DNA of 5,557 nucleotides from Treponema sp. (GTDB lineage: Bacteria; Spirochaetota; Spirochaetia; Treponematales; Breznakiellaceae): positions 1-5,557 of the forward strand of contig WQWD01000175.1 of NCBI GenBank assembly GCA_009785545.1, written 5' to 3'. Below, in pieces: positions 1 through 5,450 of this stretch. Below the pieces are notes generated by a model. The model did not search any database, was not told the DNA's origin, and was given only the letters and a program-made list of their open reading frames with translations. The first letter of the stretch is position 1, and every line of letters begins with the position of its first letter. Both the position numbers and the translations under genes were made by a program.

Positions 1-85
1 AGGCTCCCCAAGCACTGTAGCGGGGTTGCCATTAAATGAATTTTATGTCATGCTGAGAAGTAACGGCTACCCATACGGAGCTTGA
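1..85 (+). CDS. maf: C-terminal end of a probable Maf-family nucleoside triphosphate pyrophosphatase (5' partial)
   Basis: The frame opening at base 2 encodes 27 residues, with the motif GSPSTVAGLPL, then NEFYVMLRSNGYPYGA, and stops at TGA 83-85. Maf (HAM1-like) proteins end in a G-x-x-S-x-V-x-GLPL block followed by a short helix, and this fits that pattern. Family members hydrolyse non-canonical or modified nucleoside triphosphates to monophosphates in the cytoplasm. The catalytic N-terminal part lies outside the window, so activity cannot be judged. A 6-bp stem with a TTGA loop (76-81 with 86-91) sits over the stop codon, but no T-tract follows, so I do not call it a terminator. The identification rests on one short motif; a chance open frame at the window edge is the alternative. 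Confidence 0.6.
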   Translation, partial: GSPSTVAGLPLNEFYVMLRSNGYPYGA

Positions 86-137
86 GTTCCGGGATAGCTG
101 AATTTCCGCTGCATAGGGAATCCCTCATGTAGTGAGA

Positions 138-143
138 TATAAT
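138..143 (+). promoter_or_regulatory. Candidate -10 box of the rpsB promoter
   Basis: A perfect TATAAT stands 48 bases before the rpsB start. No good -35 lies at 16-18 bp: the best is TAGGGA at 114-119 (18-bp spacer, 3 of 6 matches), and there is no TGn extension. The expected transcription start is near base 150, giving a leader of about 42 nt that starts with the stem-loop at 150-174. Ribosomal protein promoters can tolerate a weak -35 when activated, but that is inference here. A second possible -10, TATATT at 154-159, has GTGAGA (132-137) 16 bp upstream. Confidence 0.5.
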
Positions 144-149
144 GACGGA

Positions 150-174
150 ACAGTATATTAACTCTATATACTGT
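150..174 (+). promoter_or_regulatory. Stem-loop in the rpsB leader
   Basis: ACAGTATAT (150-158) and ATATACTGT (166-174) form a perfect 9-bp stem with the 7-nt loop TAACTCT. It begins at the predicted transcription start and ends 6 nt before the Shine-Dalgarno. Possible roles are 5'-end protection of the mRNA, a binding site for S2 (S2 represses rpsB-tsf through the rpsB leader in enterobacteria), or a DNA operator at +1. The pairing is seen; the roles are inference. Confidence 0.55.
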
Positions 175-180
175 CATGTT

Positions 181-186
181 AGGAGG
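181..186 (+). promoter_or_regulatory. Strong ribosome binding site of rpsB, fixing a TTG start
   Basis: AGGAGG lies 5 nt before TTG at 192 and 20 nt before the next in-frame ATG at 207. Only the TTG has workable spacing. Starting there restores the conserved S2 N-terminus MAVVTMK, so an ATG-based call would wrongly trim five residues. Confidence 0.85.
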
Positions 187-191
187 AAATT

Positions 192-1097
192 TTGGCTGTT
201 GTAACCATGAAAAATCTCCTGGAATCAGGAGTACATTTCGGCCATCAGGTGAAACGCTGGGACCCAAGGATGAAGAAATACATCTTCGCCGAAAGGAACG
301 GTATTCACATCATCGATCTGCAAAAGACGATCCAGTCAATCAAGGATGCTTACGAAGCTGTCCGAAGAACCGTTGCCGCCGGAAAAACCGTGCTTTTTGT
401 AGGAACAAAAAAACAGGCTCAACAAGCTGTTCAAAAAGAAGCCGAAAGATGCGGAATGTATTATGTAAACAACCGCTGGCTTGGCGGTATGCTTACCAAC
501 TTTTTCACGATAAAAAAATCACTTTTACGTCTGAAAAAACTCGAAAAAATGGAAGTTGACGGCACTTTCGAAAACCTCACAAAAAAAGAGATTTCGGGGC
601 TTGCGAAAGAACGCATCAAACTTCAAAAAAACCTTGGCGGCATTAAAGAAATGAAAGAACTGCCCGGCATTCTTTTCATCATCGATACCCGCAAAGAAAC
701 AATTGCTGTTGCGGAAGCGCAGCGTCAAGGTATTCCCATTGTTGCGGTAGTTGACACAAACTGTAACCCCGACGGCATCGACTACCCTATTCCCGGCAAC
801 GACGACGCTATCAGGGCAATTACCCTCTTTACGCAGATCATCGCAAATGCCGTAATCGAAGCCGATAACGAGGTTGGACTCAAAATAATCGAAACTCTCG
901 GAGACGAAGACGAAGACATGGAAGGTTTCATGAGCGACGCTTCAATCAAGGAAGAAGCCAGAGAAATCGACATCGAAAAATACACAACCGAAGAAGCATA
1001 CAGAGCTGCAAAAGAAGATGAAGAAGTCCCTGAAGACGAAAATTTTTCAGGCACACAGATTCAAGTTGATGTTGATAAAGTTTACAACGACGAATAA
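192..1097 (+). CDS. rpsB: 30S ribosomal protein S2
   Basis: This 301-residue protein is S2, a late-assembling protein of the small subunit that sits between head and body and is needed for S1 docking in bacteria that have S1. The start is TTG, chosen from the AGGAGG 5 nt upstream and the conserved N-terminus. Visible landmarks are the N-terminal GVHFGHQVKRWDPRMKKYIF (13-32), the S2 block YVNNRWLGGMLTNF (91-104), the coiled-coil hairpin region (about 105-155), and PIVAVVDTNCNPDGIDYPIPGNDDA split as 182-200 and 201-206. The core ends near residue 235. A tail of about 65 residues follows (237-301), of which about 25 are Asp or Glu; E. coli S2 has 241 residues in total. It is first in the rpsB-tsf pair, with its own promoter candidate and leader stem-loop. 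Confidence 0.97.
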   Translation: MAVVTMKNLLESGVHFGHQVKRWDPRMKKYIFAERNGIHIIDLQKTIQSIKDAYEAVRRTVAAGKTVLFVGTKKQAQQAVQKEAERCGMYYVNNRWLGGMLTNFFTIKKSLLRLKKLEKMEVDGTFENLTKKEISGLAKERIKLQKNLGGIKEMKELPGILFIIDTRKETIAVAEAQRQGIPIVAVVDTNCNPDGIDYPIPGNDDAIRAITLFTQIIANAVIEADNEVGLKIIETLGDEDEDMEGFMSDASIKEEAREIDIEKYTTEEAYRAAKEDEEVPEDENFSGTQIQVDVDKVYNDE

Positions 1098-1109
1098 TTC
1101 TTTCAATAG

Positions 1110-1148
1110 GAGGTTTTTTCAAAGCTCGATTAGTTTTGAAAAAACCTC
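1110..1148 (+). promoter_or_regulatory. Perfect 14-bp stem-loop between rpsB and tsf
   Basis: Bases 1110-1123 pair without mismatch with 1135-1148, and G1124-T1134 can add a wobble pair, leaving a 9-nt loop (1125-1133). The stem is mostly A/T pairs with a GAGG/CCTC base. What follows is A-rich rather than a T-tract, and no T-tract follows on the other strand either, so it is not a standard intrinsic terminator. It may be a processing or 3'-stabilising structure that sets unequal rpsB and tsf levels. The left arm buries an AGGAGG (1108-1113) with no start codon after it. The pairing is certain; the function is inferred. Confidence 0.6.
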
Positions 1149-1165
1149 AAAAAACAATTTATGAA
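1136..1165 (+). promoter_or_regulatory. Weak internal promoter candidate for tsf
   Basis: TTGAAA (1136-1141, 5 of 6 to the -35 consensus) is followed after 18 bp by TATGAA (1160-1165, 4 of 6 to the -10). A start near 1172 would leave a leader of about 19 nt that keeps the tsf ribosome site. Such boxes arise easily in AT-rich DNA, and the -35 lies inside the right arm of the stem-loop. Confidence 0.2.
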
Positions 1166-1175
1166 ATTATGACAG

Positions 1176-1181
1176 AAGGAG
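1176..1181 (+). promoter_or_regulatory. Ribosome binding site of tsf
   Basis: AAGGAG sits 9 nt before the ATG at 1191. It is a strong, well-spaced site, so tsf can be translated independently of rpsB despite the 93-nt gap. Confidence 0.8.
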
Positions 1182-1190
1182 ATATAAAAT

Positions 1191-2054
1191 ATGGCTGATA
1201 TTAGCGCTAGTGATGTAAAAAAACTTCGGGAAAAAACCGGAGCCGGTATGATGGAGTGCAAAAATGCGCTTGTTTCAACAGAAGGTGATTTTGTCAAAGC
1301 GGAAAAACTTCTAAAAGAAAAAGGACTTGCCGCACTTGAATCAAGAGCCGGAAGAGCTACAAATCAGGGAAAAGTATTTGTTAAAATAAAAGACGATGGA
1401 AGCTCGGCTGTACTCGTTGAGCTCAATGCCGAAACTGACTTTGTCGCCAGAAACCCTGACTTTATCGCTCTTGGCGAAACAGTCGCAAAAACAGCTTTGG
1501 AAAAAGATTTGTCCGCTCCAACAGAAGAGCTTAACGTTATGGTTCAAGACCTTGCCACAAAAATTCGCGAGAATATGGGCTTAAAACGGCTTTGCATGGT
1601 AAAAGCGGCTTCCAACGAATACCTTTGCCAGTATATCCACGGAGAAGGCAATATAGGCATTATCGTAAAATGCGAATCCGACAAACCGGAAATTTTTAAA
1701 AACGAAGAAACAAAACAATTTGTTTTTTCGCTTGCCTTGCACATCGCCGCATTTAACCCGCACGCATTGGATCGAAGCAAAATCGATCAAAACTGGATTA
1801 AAGAGCAGGAAGAAATATTCCGTATGCAAATGCAAAAAGATGAAAAAATGGCAGGCAAGCCGGAAAATGTTCTTGCGGGAATTCTTCAGGGCAAACTAAA
1901 CAAGTACCTGGCCGAAGTATGTCTTTTGGATCAAGGTTATGTGATGGACGAAAAAATCACTGTCGCTAAAGCGGTAGAAGATTTCGCTAAAAAAGCCGGA
2001 GCCAAACTTGTTATAAGCAATTATGTTTATTACAAAGTAGGCGTAGAAGCTTAA
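1191..2054 (+). CDS. tsf: Elongation factor Ts (EF-Tu guanine-nucleotide exchange factor)
   Basis: EF-Ts drives GDP release from EF-Tu in the cytoplasm so that EF-Tu can rebind GTP and aminoacyl-tRNA. The product has 287 residues (E. coli: 283), so it is full length. Residues 1-50 form the UBA-like N-domain (VKKLREKTGAGMMECKNAL). The exchange motif TDFVAR is at 82-87, with the Asp83-Phe84 pair that corresponds to the E. coli residues disturbing the Mg2+ site of EF-Tu. The core repeats include KIRENMGLKR (124-133), YIHGEGNIGIIVK (148-160) and LALHIAAFNPHALD (181-194). The C-terminal part holds KPENVLAGILQGKLNKYLAE (223-242) and DQGYVMDEKITV (247-258), as in the family. It follows rpsB, as in most bacteria. 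The next gene is frr 13 nt on, with no pyrH between. Confidence 0.96.
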   Translation: MADISASDVKKLREKTGAGMMECKNALVSTEGDFVKAEKLLKEKGLAALESRAGRATNQGKVFVKIKDDGSSAVLVELNAETDFVARNPDFIALGETVAKTALEKDLSAPTEELNVMVQDLATKIRENMGLKRLCMVKAASNEYLCQYIHGEGNIGIIVKCESDKPEIFKNEETKQFVFSLALHIAAFNPHALDRSKIDQNWIKEQEEIFRMQMQKDEKMAGKPENVLAGILQGKLNKYLAEVCLLDQGYVMDEKITVAKAVEDFAKKAGAKLVISNYVYYKVGVEA

Positions 2055-2067
2055 GTTTGGAGTTGCA

Positions 2068-2622
2068 ATGCAGGATGTTATATCGTCTAACGAAGAACGT
2101 ATGAAAAAATCTGTGGCAAGCTTAAAAGAAGGGTTTGCCACATTAAGAACAGGGCGCGCGTCAGCCTCACTGTTTGATAAAATACGGGTTGACGCTTACG
2201 GAGAAAAAACGCCTCTCAATCAAACTGCGAACATCTCAATTCCAGAAGCAAGGCTGATTGTCATTCAACCGTGGGATAAAGCGCTTATCACAGAAATTGA
2301 AAAAGCAATTCGATCTTCTGAGCTTTCTTTAAACCCATCTAATGACGGCAAAGTAATTCGTATATCGATTCCGCCTTTAACAGAAGAGAGACGCAAAGAT
2401 CTTGTCAAACAGGCAAAAGCGCAAGGAGAACAATCCAGAGTTTCTGTCCGCAACATTCGCAGAGACGGTAATGATGAACTTAAAAAACTTTTAAAAGACT
2501 CCAAAATTACCGAAGACGAAGAAACCAGCGCATCTGCCCAATTGCAAAAATTAACCGACTCATACATAGATCAGATAAATAAAGTTCTGGAAGAAAAAGA
2601 AAAAGAAATTATGGAAGTGTAA
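2068..2622 (+). CDS. frr: Ribosome recycling factor
   Basis: RRF works with EF-G to split post-termination 70S ribosomes. The 184-residue product matches the usual 185. It has the N-terminal helix of domain I (1-30), LRTGRASASLFDKIRVDAYG (26-45) entering the beta-sandwich domain II (about 31-104), IPPLTEERRKDLVK (101-114), and VRNIRRDGND (127-136); Arg131 aligns with functionally important Arg132 of E. coli RRF. Helix III then runs to the end in a charged stretch (KVLEEKEKEIMEV). The ATG at 2068 has GGAG (2059-2062) 5 nt upstream. The gene is 13 nt after tsf and 7 nt before uppS, so cotranscription with both is very likely. Confidence 0.97.
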   Translation: MQDVISSNEERMKKSVASLKEGFATLRTGRASASLFDKIRVDAYGEKTPLNQTANISIPEARLIVIQPWDKALITEIEKAIRSSELSLNPSNDGKVIRISIPPLTEERRKDLVKQAKAQGEQSRVSVRNIRRDGNDELKKLLKDSKITEDEETSASAQLQKLTDSYIDQINKVLEEKEKEIMEV

Positions 2623-2629
2623 CGGAGTT

Positions 2630-3379
2630 ATGGAAAAACCAATCCCTGCAAACTCCGTTTGTACTCATGTCGGCATAATCATGGACGGAAACGGACGCTG
2701 GGCTGCTAAACGTGGTCTTGTCCGTACGCAGGGACACCTTGAAGGTTTAAAAACAGCAAAACGTATTGTAAAAGCGGCGAGTGTCTTGGGTATCAAATAC
2801 CTGACACTCTACGCATTTTCAACGGAAAACTGGAAAAGAGCCGCCGAAGAAGTTAGTTTTATTATGACTTTAGTAAAGCAGTATTTACGCTCAGAATTTG
2901 AGTTTAGCAAAAAAAATAAGTTTCGTGTCCGCCACACAGGAGACATGGCAGGTTTGCCGCCGGATATTCAAAAAGAACTTACCGATTCAATCGCAGGGAC
3001 TGCCGGCTTTGACGGTATGCAGGTAATACTGGCTATCAATTACGGCGGCAGAGATGAGATAGCCCGTTCGGCGCAAAGATTCCTTGAAAAACAAAACCAA
3101 TGTTCAGGCAGCCCAAATTTTCACATCAGCGAAAAAGATATACACGCCAATCTTGATAATCCTGACATACCCGATCCTGATTTAATAATACGCACGGCAG
3201 GCGAATACAGAACAAGCAATTTTTTACTTTGGCAGAGTGCCTATTCAGAATTGTATATTTCTGATAAAATGTGGCCTGATTGGGAAAAAGAAGATTTGGA
3301 AGCCGCATTAGCTGCTTTTCAAAAAAGAGACAGACGGTACGGCGGAGTACCCTCGGATAAACCCTGGATAAACACATGA
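2630..3379 (+). CDS. uppS: Undecaprenyl diphosphate synthase (cis-prenyltransferase)
   Basis: UppS condenses IPP units onto farnesyl diphosphate with cis geometry to give C55 undecaprenyl diphosphate, the precursor of the lipid carrier for peptidoglycan and other envelope polymers. The 249-residue product carries the full active site: HVGIIMDGNGRWA (13-25) with catalytic Asp19 and Arg23, His36 in GHLEG, TLYAFSTENWKR (59-70), INYGGRDEI (136-144), and DLIIRTAGEYRTSNFLLWQ (184-202) with Arg188, Arg194 and Ser196, plus Glu207 in SELY. These align with E. coli Asp26, Arg30, His43, Arg194, Arg200, Ser202 and Glu213. Residue 190 is Ala where Gly or Ser is common. The ATG has a GGAG only 2 nt upstream, which is unusually close, so translation may be coupled to frr termination 7 nt before. 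It overlaps cdsA by 4 nt. Confidence 0.96.
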   Translation: MEKPIPANSVCTHVGIIMDGNGRWAAKRGLVRTQGHLEGLKTAKRIVKAASVLGIKYLTLYAFSTENWKRAAEEVSFIMTLVKQYLRSEFEFSKKNKFRVRHTGDMAGLPPDIQKELTDSIAGTAGFDGMQVILAINYGGRDEIARSAQRFLEKQNQCSGSPNFHISEKDIHANLDNPDIPDPDLIIRTAGEYRTSNFLLWQSAYSELYISDKMWPDWEKEDLEAALAAFQKRDRRYGGVPSDKPWINT

Positions 3380-4254
3380 ACGTAAAAAAAATAATTGAAC
3401 GACTGATAATTTTTTTCGTTGGACTTCCGGCAGTAACAGCTATCGTTATGTTTCTCCCTTGGTATCAAAATCTGGCAATGAATATTGCCGCAACTTTCCT
3501 TTCCGGCGTAGGTGCAATGGAATTGTCTTCAATGCTGAAAAAAAAGAATATCAATGTAACTAAAGTCGAAAGTTTTATTCTTGGCATTTTAGCTCCTTTG
3601 GCTATTACATTATATGTAAGCTTTAATTTTCCCAACTGGATTACCGCATCTTTTTTGATGGCAGGTGCAGGCTGGGGATTACTATCCGGCATATTTGCCC
3701 GCCGTAAATCAGAAATGGAAAATACTTTAAACAGGGTTGTAGGATGTTTTGCGCTGCTTATTTACCCGGGTTTTTTCATTTATTGGCTAATAAGAATGAA
3801 TATCTGGGGAGACAGTTTTATAATACTTTTGTTTTTACTTATGGCATTTTCAAGCGATTCCATTGCGTGGTTTTTCGGCACGATACTCGGCAAAAACAAC
3901 CGCGGCATAATCGCAGTCAGCCCGAATAAAAGCATAGCCGGTTTTATTGGAGGCATTTTAGGCCCTATCCTTGTAGCCTGCGCCGCGGCTTATTTCTTCC
4001 CGGACACTTTTTACCAAGCTTCCGGCTCCGCTTTTTCTTCTTTGTTGTTCCCGGCAATTTTAATTGGTTTTTGCACAGGGCTTGCGGCAATTTGGGGAGA
4101 CCTTGCGGAATCGGCAATAAAACGAAGCTGTGATTTTAAAGATTCCGGAAATTTTATGCTTGGACGAGGCGGAGTTCTCGACTCACTTGATTCCATCGCC
4201 GCCGCCGCCCCCGTATTTTATGTGCTTTATTATTTGTTTTTTATAAATACCTGA
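3376..4254 (+). CDS. cdsA: Phosphatidate cytidylyltransferase (CDP-diacylglycerol synthase)
   Basis: CdsA converts phosphatidic acid and CTP to CDP-diacylglycerol and pyrophosphate at the inner membrane, the branch point for phospholipid headgroups. The 292-residue protein has about eight or nine hydrophobic segments, near 9-29, 33-51, 65-83, 89-107, 119-140, 146-170, 186-208, 220-241 and 273-291. Family motifs are SDSIAWFFG (160-168), SPNKSIAGFIGG (182-193), AESAIKR (244-250) and KDSGNFMLGRGGVLDSLDS (255-273). The last is the CdsA signature with the metal-binding Asp269 and Asp272 and Lys255-Asp256 kept. The usual His before GG is Arg264, and the usual Arg after the first Asp is Ser270. The start overlaps the uppS stop as ATGA with no clear Shine-Dalgarno, so reinitiation by terminating ribosomes is likely. 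The stop overlaps the dxr start as TGATG. Confidence 0.93.
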   Translation: MNVKKIIERLIIFFVGLPAVTAIVMFLPWYQNLAMNIAATFLSGVGAMELSSMLKKKNINVTKVESFILGILAPLAITLYVSFNFPNWITASFLMAGAGWGLLSGIFARRKSEMENTLNRVVGCFALLIYPGFFIYWLIRMNIWGDSFIILLFLLMAFSSDSIAWFFGTILGKNNRGIIAVSPNKSIAGFIGGILGPILVACAAAYFFPDTFYQASGSAFSSLLFPAILIGFCTGLAAIWGDLAESAIKRSCDFKDSGNFMLGRGGVLDSLDSIAAAAPVFYVLYYLFFINT

Positions 4255-5357
4255 TGAAAAAGCGTGTCGCAATTTTGGGAGCTACAGGCTCCATTGGAAC
4301 AAGTGCTATTGACATTGTTTCACGTAACGATAAAGACTTTGAAGTTGTCCTATTTACAGCTTATACCAATCAACAAAAACTAAACGATCTGCAAAACAGG
4401 TTCCCCAAAGCTCTTTGTCTATTATCTGCCCCTGACAATTCAAATATTTGTGAGGCAATAAAAAACGTAAACGCCGGCATTACTATAAACGCCATATCCG
4501 GAGCGGCAGGTCTTTTGCCTTCTGCCGCCGCAATTGAAGCCGGATCAAACCTCGCCCTGGCTAACAAAGAAACTATTGTATTAGCCGGCAAACTAATTTT
4601 AAATCTGGCTAAAAAAAATAATGTTAACATAATTCCCGTTGATTCCGAACATTCGGCTGTGTTTCATTTACTGCGATATTTTGGACACGAAGGGCAGGGA
4701 GAACTTATCAGTGAAATTGTTTTAACGGCTTCCGGCGGGCCGTTTCGAAACTTTAGTGCCGAAGAAATGAAAAATGTTACGGTAAATGACGCACTCTCCC
4801 ACCCTACCTGGAATATGGGGAAAAAAATTACAATTGATTCCGCCACAATGGCAAACAAAGGTCTTGAAATAATTGAGGCTCACGGTTTATTCGATTTACC
4901 GCCGGAAAAAATAAAAGTTGTTATTCATCCGCAAAGCATAGTTCATTCCATGATTCGTCTTTGTAACGGCGTTTTCTACGCACAGCTTTCCAAACCAGAT
5001 ATGCGCCACCCTATTCACGATGCGTTGTATTGGCCGCAGCCGTCTCAATCAAACCTTGAGCCGTTAAATTTCGATTCACTGACGTTAGAGTTTTCAAAAC
5101 CGGACACAAAAAAATTTCCAATGCTCGCCCTGGCGTGGGAAGCCGCCAAAATGGGAGGGCTTTACCCATGCGTTTACAACGCCGCCAACGAAATTGCAGT
5201 TGAAGCTTTTTTAAACAATAAAATTGCCTTTTTGGATATACCCAAAATAACAGAAAAAGTGTTTGAATCAGACTGGTCGGGGGGCTGCGATAATTTTGAA
5301 GTCATACTTAACGCCGATAAAAAAGCAAGAGTAAAAGCGGGCTCTTTCATAAAATAA
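4254..5357 (+). CDS. dxr: 1-deoxy-D-xylulose 5-phosphate reductoisomerase
   Basis: Dxr (IspC) isomerises and reduces DXP to 2-C-methyl-D-erythritol 4-phosphate with NADPH and a divalent metal. This is the committed step of the MEP isoprenoid pathway and the target of fosmidomycin. The 367-residue protein (E. coli: 398) has the NADPH loop GATGSIG (9-15), LANKE (102-106), metal ligands Asp130 and Glu132 in PVDSEHSA plus Glu205, and Ser160 in TASGGPF. The flexible loop HPTWNMG (183-189) has Trp186, followed by IDSATMANKGLE (194-205) with Ser196, Asn201 and Lys202, and HPQSIVHSMI (225-234). Every catalytic residue is present, with a constant offset of 20 or 26 from E. coli. The C-terminal helical domain (AANEIAVEAF, 310-319) ends somewhat early but looks complete. 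The ATG shares one base with the cdsA stop and no Shine-Dalgarno precedes it, which suggests coupled translation. Its product feeds the IPP used by UppS. Confidence 0.96.
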   Translation: MKKRVAILGATGSIGTSAIDIVSRNDKDFEVVLFTAYTNQQKLNDLQNRFPKALCLLSAPDNSNICEAIKNVNAGITINAISGAAGLLPSAAAIEAGSNLALANKETIVLAGKLILNLAKKNNVNIIPVDSEHSAVFHLLRYFGHEGQGELISEIVLTASGGPFRNFSAEEMKNVTVNDALSHPTWNMGKKITIDSATMANKGLEIIEAHGLFDLPPEKIKVVIHPQSIVHSMIRLCNGVFYAQLSKPDMRHPIHDALYWPQPSQSNLEPLNFDSLTLEFSKPDTKKFPMLALAWEAAKMGGLYPCVYNAANEIAVEAFLNNKIAFLDIPKITEKVFESDWSGGCDNFEVILNADKKARVKAGSFIK

Positions 5358-5363
5358 TCCGTA

Positions 5364-5402
5364 CTAACCGGGCGCTGCCCGAAAAGTTAGAAACTTATTC
5401 GG
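5364..5402 (+). terminator. Two overlapping, mutually exclusive stem-loops after dxr; possible atypical terminator
   Basis: Structure 1: CGGGC (5369-5373) pairs with GCCCG (5377-5381) around the loop GCT, and CTAAC (5364-5368) pairs with GTTAG (5386-5390) across a 4-nt bulge. Structure 2: CCGAAAAGTT (5379-5388) pairs with AACTT plus TTCGG (5392-5396, 5398-5402) around loop AGA with one bulged A, 10 bp in all. They share bases 5379-5390, so only one forms at a time. No T-tract follows either, so standard intrinsic termination is not supported. It could mark the operon end, protect the 3' end, or be a dispersed intergenic repeat. Confidence 0.35.
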
Positions 5403-5415
5403 ACAGTCACCCCTA

Positions 5416-5444
5416 TCGTCAAAAAAAATGTTTTATGCTACAAT
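5416..5444 (+). promoter_or_regulatory. Extended -10 promoter for rseP
   Basis: TCGTCA (5416-5421, 4 of 6 to TTGACA) is separated by exactly 17 bp, including an A-tract, from TACAAT (5439-5444, 5 of 6 to TATAAT). TGC directly precedes the -10, giving an extended -10 element. The expected start, 7 nt after the -10, is base 5451, the A of the rseP ATG. This is the best promoter match in the window and gives rseP a supply independent of the upstream operon. Confidence 0.65.
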
Positions 5445-5450
5445 CTTACT

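Noticed and set aside
114..126. Short palindrome AGGGAATCCCT before the rpsB -10 as an operator or maf terminator.
   Set aside because: As RNA it gives only a 4-bp stem with no T-tract, and as DNA it is too short to call without conservation data.
176..559. A 127-codon + strand frame overlapping the start of rpsB.
   Set aside because: It is the +1/-1 shadow of rpsB; its Arg/Lys/Ser-rich translation has no domain and its ATG lies before the rpsB Shine-Dalgarno with no site of its own.
782..1054. Antisense open frame of 90 codons inside rpsB, with similar antisense frames in tsf, frr, cdsA and dxr.
   Set aside because: They lie opposite strongly conserved genes, show no recognisable motif and have low-complexity Ser-rich or hydrophobic composition typical of shadow frames.
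1174..1193. The tsf ribosome site resembles the T7 gene 10 leader used in expression vectors.
   Set aside because: The similarity covers only the Shine-Dalgarno and an AT spacer, it is not identical, and the flanks are ordinary chromosomal sequence; convergence on a strong site explains it.
1169..1198. A 9-codon mini-ORF (ATG at 1169 to TGA at 1196) overlapping the tsf start.
   Set aside because: No Shine-Dalgarno precedes it and it contains the tsf site itself; ORFs this short are expected by chance.
3384..3391. A8 tracts near the start of cdsA, in dxr (4611-4618) and before rseP (5421-5428), as possible phase-variation sites.
   Set aside because: A-runs are common throughout this AT-rich, Lys-rich window and the genes are essential housekeeping genes; all reading frames are intact, so nothing supports switching.
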